The notes under the pieces were generated by a model that saw nothing but the letters and a program-made list of their open reading frames with translations, ran no database searches and was not told the DNA's origin. A stretch of DNA of 64,000 nt. Origin: Acinetobacter bohemicus ANC 3994. GTDB taxonomy: Bacteria; Pseudomonadota; Gammaproteobacteria; Pseudomonadales; Moraxellaceae. A program made the translations under genes and the position numbers. The stretch covers positions 87,395 through 151,394 of the forward strand of contig NZ_KB849175.1 in assembly GCF_000367925.1 (NCBI RefSeq), given 5' to 3'. Every line of letters starts with the position of its first letter. Within the stretch, counting starts at the first letter, position 1. This document shows, piece by piece, positions 62,196 through 64,000 of this stretch.

Positions 62196-62930
62196 TTAGT
62201 GCCATGGGCGTAAATCTACAATTTTAACGACATTCGCTTTTTGATCTATCAAAACAGTCATATCTACAGCACTGGCTTTCATCGGTAAAAATGCAGTTGC
62301 CTGCGGATATTTTGCTAAGATTTTTTCCACATCGGTTTTGTTATTGTACTGCTGTAATAATTCAAGTTTTTGTGCGCGTTGTTGCATTTGTTCTTTTGCT
62401 TTGTTTAATTCTACATAACGCTCTGGACGTTGTGCAATAGAAATACCTGATCCTATCTCAGCAAACATTTCTTTATTTTTCTGCTTTAGCTCTTTTGCAA
62501 ATTCAGCAGCCACAAACTGCGGTTTAAACCAAGATGCCTGCTTAAATTGTGATTTAATCTGCTTAGGATTTTCCATCACAATTTCATTATTCTTAACCAA
62601 CTCAAAACGATCAACATTGTACACTAACCATGTTGGGCGACCATCTGCAATCTGATAAAGCCCGTACCCCAAAGCTATAGCTTGTATAAGAATAATGACT
62701 GTCAAATCAAATTTAAGGCTTTTTTTCCCCTCTTTATAAACCAACCAAGTAAAGAATGGACCTAAAACAATATCAATACCTAGCATCATCAAAAAAATAT
62801 GAGTAACACCTACCGCTTTATTTAAGGGGAATGGATACCAACAAAAGAACACGATGCAAGCAGCAACAGCAGCCACGCATATAGAAATAATTAAATGTGC
62901 AGTAACAAACTTAAATTTTGCTGTTTTCAT
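62196..62930 (-). CDS. Type IV pilin accessory protein, TfpZ/TfpX-like
   Basis: 244 aa. Four hydrophobic spans (about 8-30, 40-62, 76-95) around WYPFPLNKAVGVTHIFLMMLGIDIVLGP (in part: WYPFPLNKAVGVTHIF), followed by a periplasmic domain. This matches the pilin accessory proteins TfpX/Y/Z of Pseudomonas, which are encoded beside particular pilin alleles and tune pilus retraction. It lies directly after two pilin genes here. ATG 62930 with AAGGTAAA upstream. Which letter of the Tfp series fits best is not certain. Confidence 0.82.
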   Translation of the reverse strand: MKTAKFKFVTAHLIISICVAAVAACIVFFCWYPFPLNKAVGVTHIFLMMLGIDIVLGPFFTWLVYKEGKKSLKFDLTVIILIQAIALGYGLYQIADGRPTWLVYNVDRFELVKNNEIVMENPKQIKSQFKQASWFKPQFVAAEFAKELKQKNKEMFAEIGSGISIAQRPERYVELNKAKEQMQQRAQKLELLQQYNNKTDVEKILAKYPQATAFLPMKASAVDMTVLIDQKANVVKIVDLRPWH

Positions 62931-62968
62931 GTTTTACCTTAAAACACCGTTGAGTTGATATTTTTCGA

Positions 62969-63499
62969 CTAACGACAAGTTGATGGAACAAATTTGGGTT
63001 GTATTGTACCTAAAGTCGCACCAATCATACCCATAGCTTTAGCTGTTTCTTGCGTTTTAGATGAACAAGCCCAATCCACAATACCCGTGCTTCCTGCTGT
63101 CAGTGCCGTTTGTAATGGTACAATGGTCGTTGCATTAACTCGAATAAAAGGACTAAGCACCAAAGTATTTTCTGTAGGCGCAACACCAACCATAGAAGCC
63201 TTAAACGTAATCGTAATCTCTCCAGTCTGACCATCCGTTAATACACTCGCGACATATTTACTGGTTGCACCTTTATTGGTAGCCTGATCATTCCAAGCCT
63301 TTGCAACACGCTGTAAATCCCCAGCAGACACAATCGCTTCTGCAGCCATTGCAGCTTTTGCACTACTCGCTAAAGTTACACCTTCCAACACTCGTGATCG
63401 TATGCTGTAATCTTGATAAGCAGGCAAAGCGATTGCCGCTAAAATTCCAATAATTACCACAACAACCATAAGTTCAATTAAAGTAAATCCCCGTTGCAT
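62969..63499 (-). CDS. Type IV major-type pilin (PilA/ComP-like), second copy
   Basis: 176 aa. Four-residue leader MQRG, then FTLIELMVVVVIIGILAAIALPAY with Glu5. Mature body has TSKYVASVLTDGQ, GEITITFKASM and a C-terminal disulfide loop from WACSSKTQ to STCR. Compared with the neighbour at 63701, the ends WAC...GTIQPKFVPSTCR and WAC...GTVQAKYAPSQCR are homologous, so this is a tandem duplicate. Ribosome site AGGGAGA. Between it and the first pilin is a terminator, so it may need its own promoter. Confidence 0.9.
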   Translation of the reverse strand: MQRGFTLIELMVVVVIIGILAAIALPAYQDYSIRSRVLEGVTLASSAKAAMAAEAIVSAGDLQRVAKAWNDQATNKGATSKYVASVLTDGQTGEITITFKASMVGVAPTENTLVLSPFIRVNATTIVPLQTALTAGSTGIVDWACSSKTQETAKAMGMIGATLGTIQPKFVPSTCR

Positions 63500-63661
63500 A
63501 ACTCTCTCCCTGTTCCTATATAGTTATTCTTATTCTCTTTTCAAAAACCGTACCAACAATTAAATTAAGATATTTCAATTATTTATAAAAATCAGTTAAT
63601 TTATCAATACAAAATTTGTCACTAATTCACACTTTTATATATAAAATACAAATTTAAACAC

Positions 63662-63690
63662 AAAAAAACAGCCCTTAGGCTGCTTTTTTT
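63662..63690 (-). terminator. Terminator of the 63701 pilin gene
   Basis: GCAGCC and its complement around CTTA at about 63668-63684 with A runs before and T runs after on the minus strand. Confidence 0.75.
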
Positions 63691-63700
63691 TAAGCAAATA

Positions 63701-64000
63701 TTAACGGCATTGAGATGGCGCATATTTAGCTTGTACTGTTCCAACAGCAGCGCCTGCTAAGCCTTGTGCAGCTGAGGTTGCAGCAGTTGCTGAAGTACAT
63801 GCCCAGTCTACAGAACCGGTACGACCAGCTGCTAAAGCTGAAGCTAAGGTTTCCGCAACAGCTTGAGATTGAACATATGGGCTAAGTCGAATAATATTTT
63901 CTGTTGGTGCAAGACCAACTGTTGTTGGGTTATAAGTAACAGTAATAACACCCGTTGTACGAACAGCTTGCACTGAATTGACATATTTAGATTTAGCACC
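63701..64000 (-). CDS. Type IV major pilin PilA/ComP-like (N-terminus beyond window)
   Basis: Only the C-terminal 99 residues lie inside the window; the frame is open at the right edge and a GTG at 63973 is not a true start. It contains GAKSKYVNSVQAVR, GVITVTYNP, TENIIRLSPYV, SVDWACTSATA and ends SQCR, with the WAC...CR disulfide of Acinetobacter pilins. First of two tandem pilin genes; the downstream accessory and glycosyltransferase genes support a major pilin or ComP identity. Confidence 0.85.
   Translation of the reverse strand, partial: GAKSKYVNSVQAVRTTGVITVTYNPTTVGLAPTENIIRLSPYVQSQAVAETLASALAAGRTGSVDWACTSATAATSAAQGLAGAAVGTVQAKYAPSQCR

Noticed and set aside
1..64000. CRISPR array, tRNA or rRNA genes
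   Set aside because: No spaced short repeats and no tRNA-like cloverleaf with a recognisable T-arm were seen; weak cases could be missed without a covariance search.

Overview
The window is chromosomal DNA from a member of the genus Acinetobacter (Moraxellaceae). I infer this from moderate-to-low GC, close homologues of AbeM and CraA efflux pumps, a lipase chaperone gene placed upstream of its lipase gene, a PilY1/ComC-type minor-pilin operon, a SpoT with a decayed synthetase domain, and a pilin, TfpZ and TfpO locus. Species cannot be fixed from the sequence alone. No tRNA, rRNA, CRISPR array, prophage or intact insertion sequence was found.

Layout: 1-8.4 kb holds rhlE (cut by the left edge), suhB, dxs, ribA, hemF, a small membrane protein and aroE. 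8.4-15.7 kb has a large unknown lipoprotein, an acyl-CoA dehydrogenase, an acyltransferase, hemW and a YdcZ-type transporter. 15.8-20 kb has a 300-bp MITE-like element inserted directly before an abeM-like MATE gene whose start is frameshifted, then a UbiB/ABC1-family kinase, a zinc-free L31 paralogue behind a Zur-box-like palindrome, and crcB. 20-30.4 kb is a mixed region (HopJ family, two divergent paralogues of unknown function, a methyltransferase, ParA, an AI-2E family transporter, sodC, YccS-like, craA) with two inverted copies of a ~306-bp repeat, both sitting inside transcription terminators. 30.6-32.1 kb is an AT-rich abiH phage-defence gene. 32.6-35.6 kb is the divergent pair D-2-hydroxyglutarate dehydrogenase / serA. 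35.9-44.3 kb has two paralogous DMT exporters flanking a modular lipoprotein, hemerythrin, TSUP transporter, truB and lipB-lipA.

44.4-46.6 kb is the rpsP-rimM-trmD-rplS operon. 46.7-54.3 kb is a tightly coupled seven-gene operon for type IV pilus minor pilins and the tip adhesin PilY1. 54.5-60.4 kb has ispH, gmk, rpoZ, spoT, ridA, bfd and a bacterioferritin whose ferroxidase ligands are mostly lost. 60.5-64 kb is a second pilus locus: two tandem major-type pilins (one cut by the right edge), a TfpZ-like accessory protein and a TfpO/PglL-type pilin glycosyltransferase. The two pilus loci probably build one machine for twitching and DNA uptake.

The points most worth following up are the terminator-dwelling repeat that appears to bring its own terminator, the MITE plus homopolymer frameshift at the abeM start, the ferroxidase-deficient bacterioferritin, and the two-pilin glycosylation locus.
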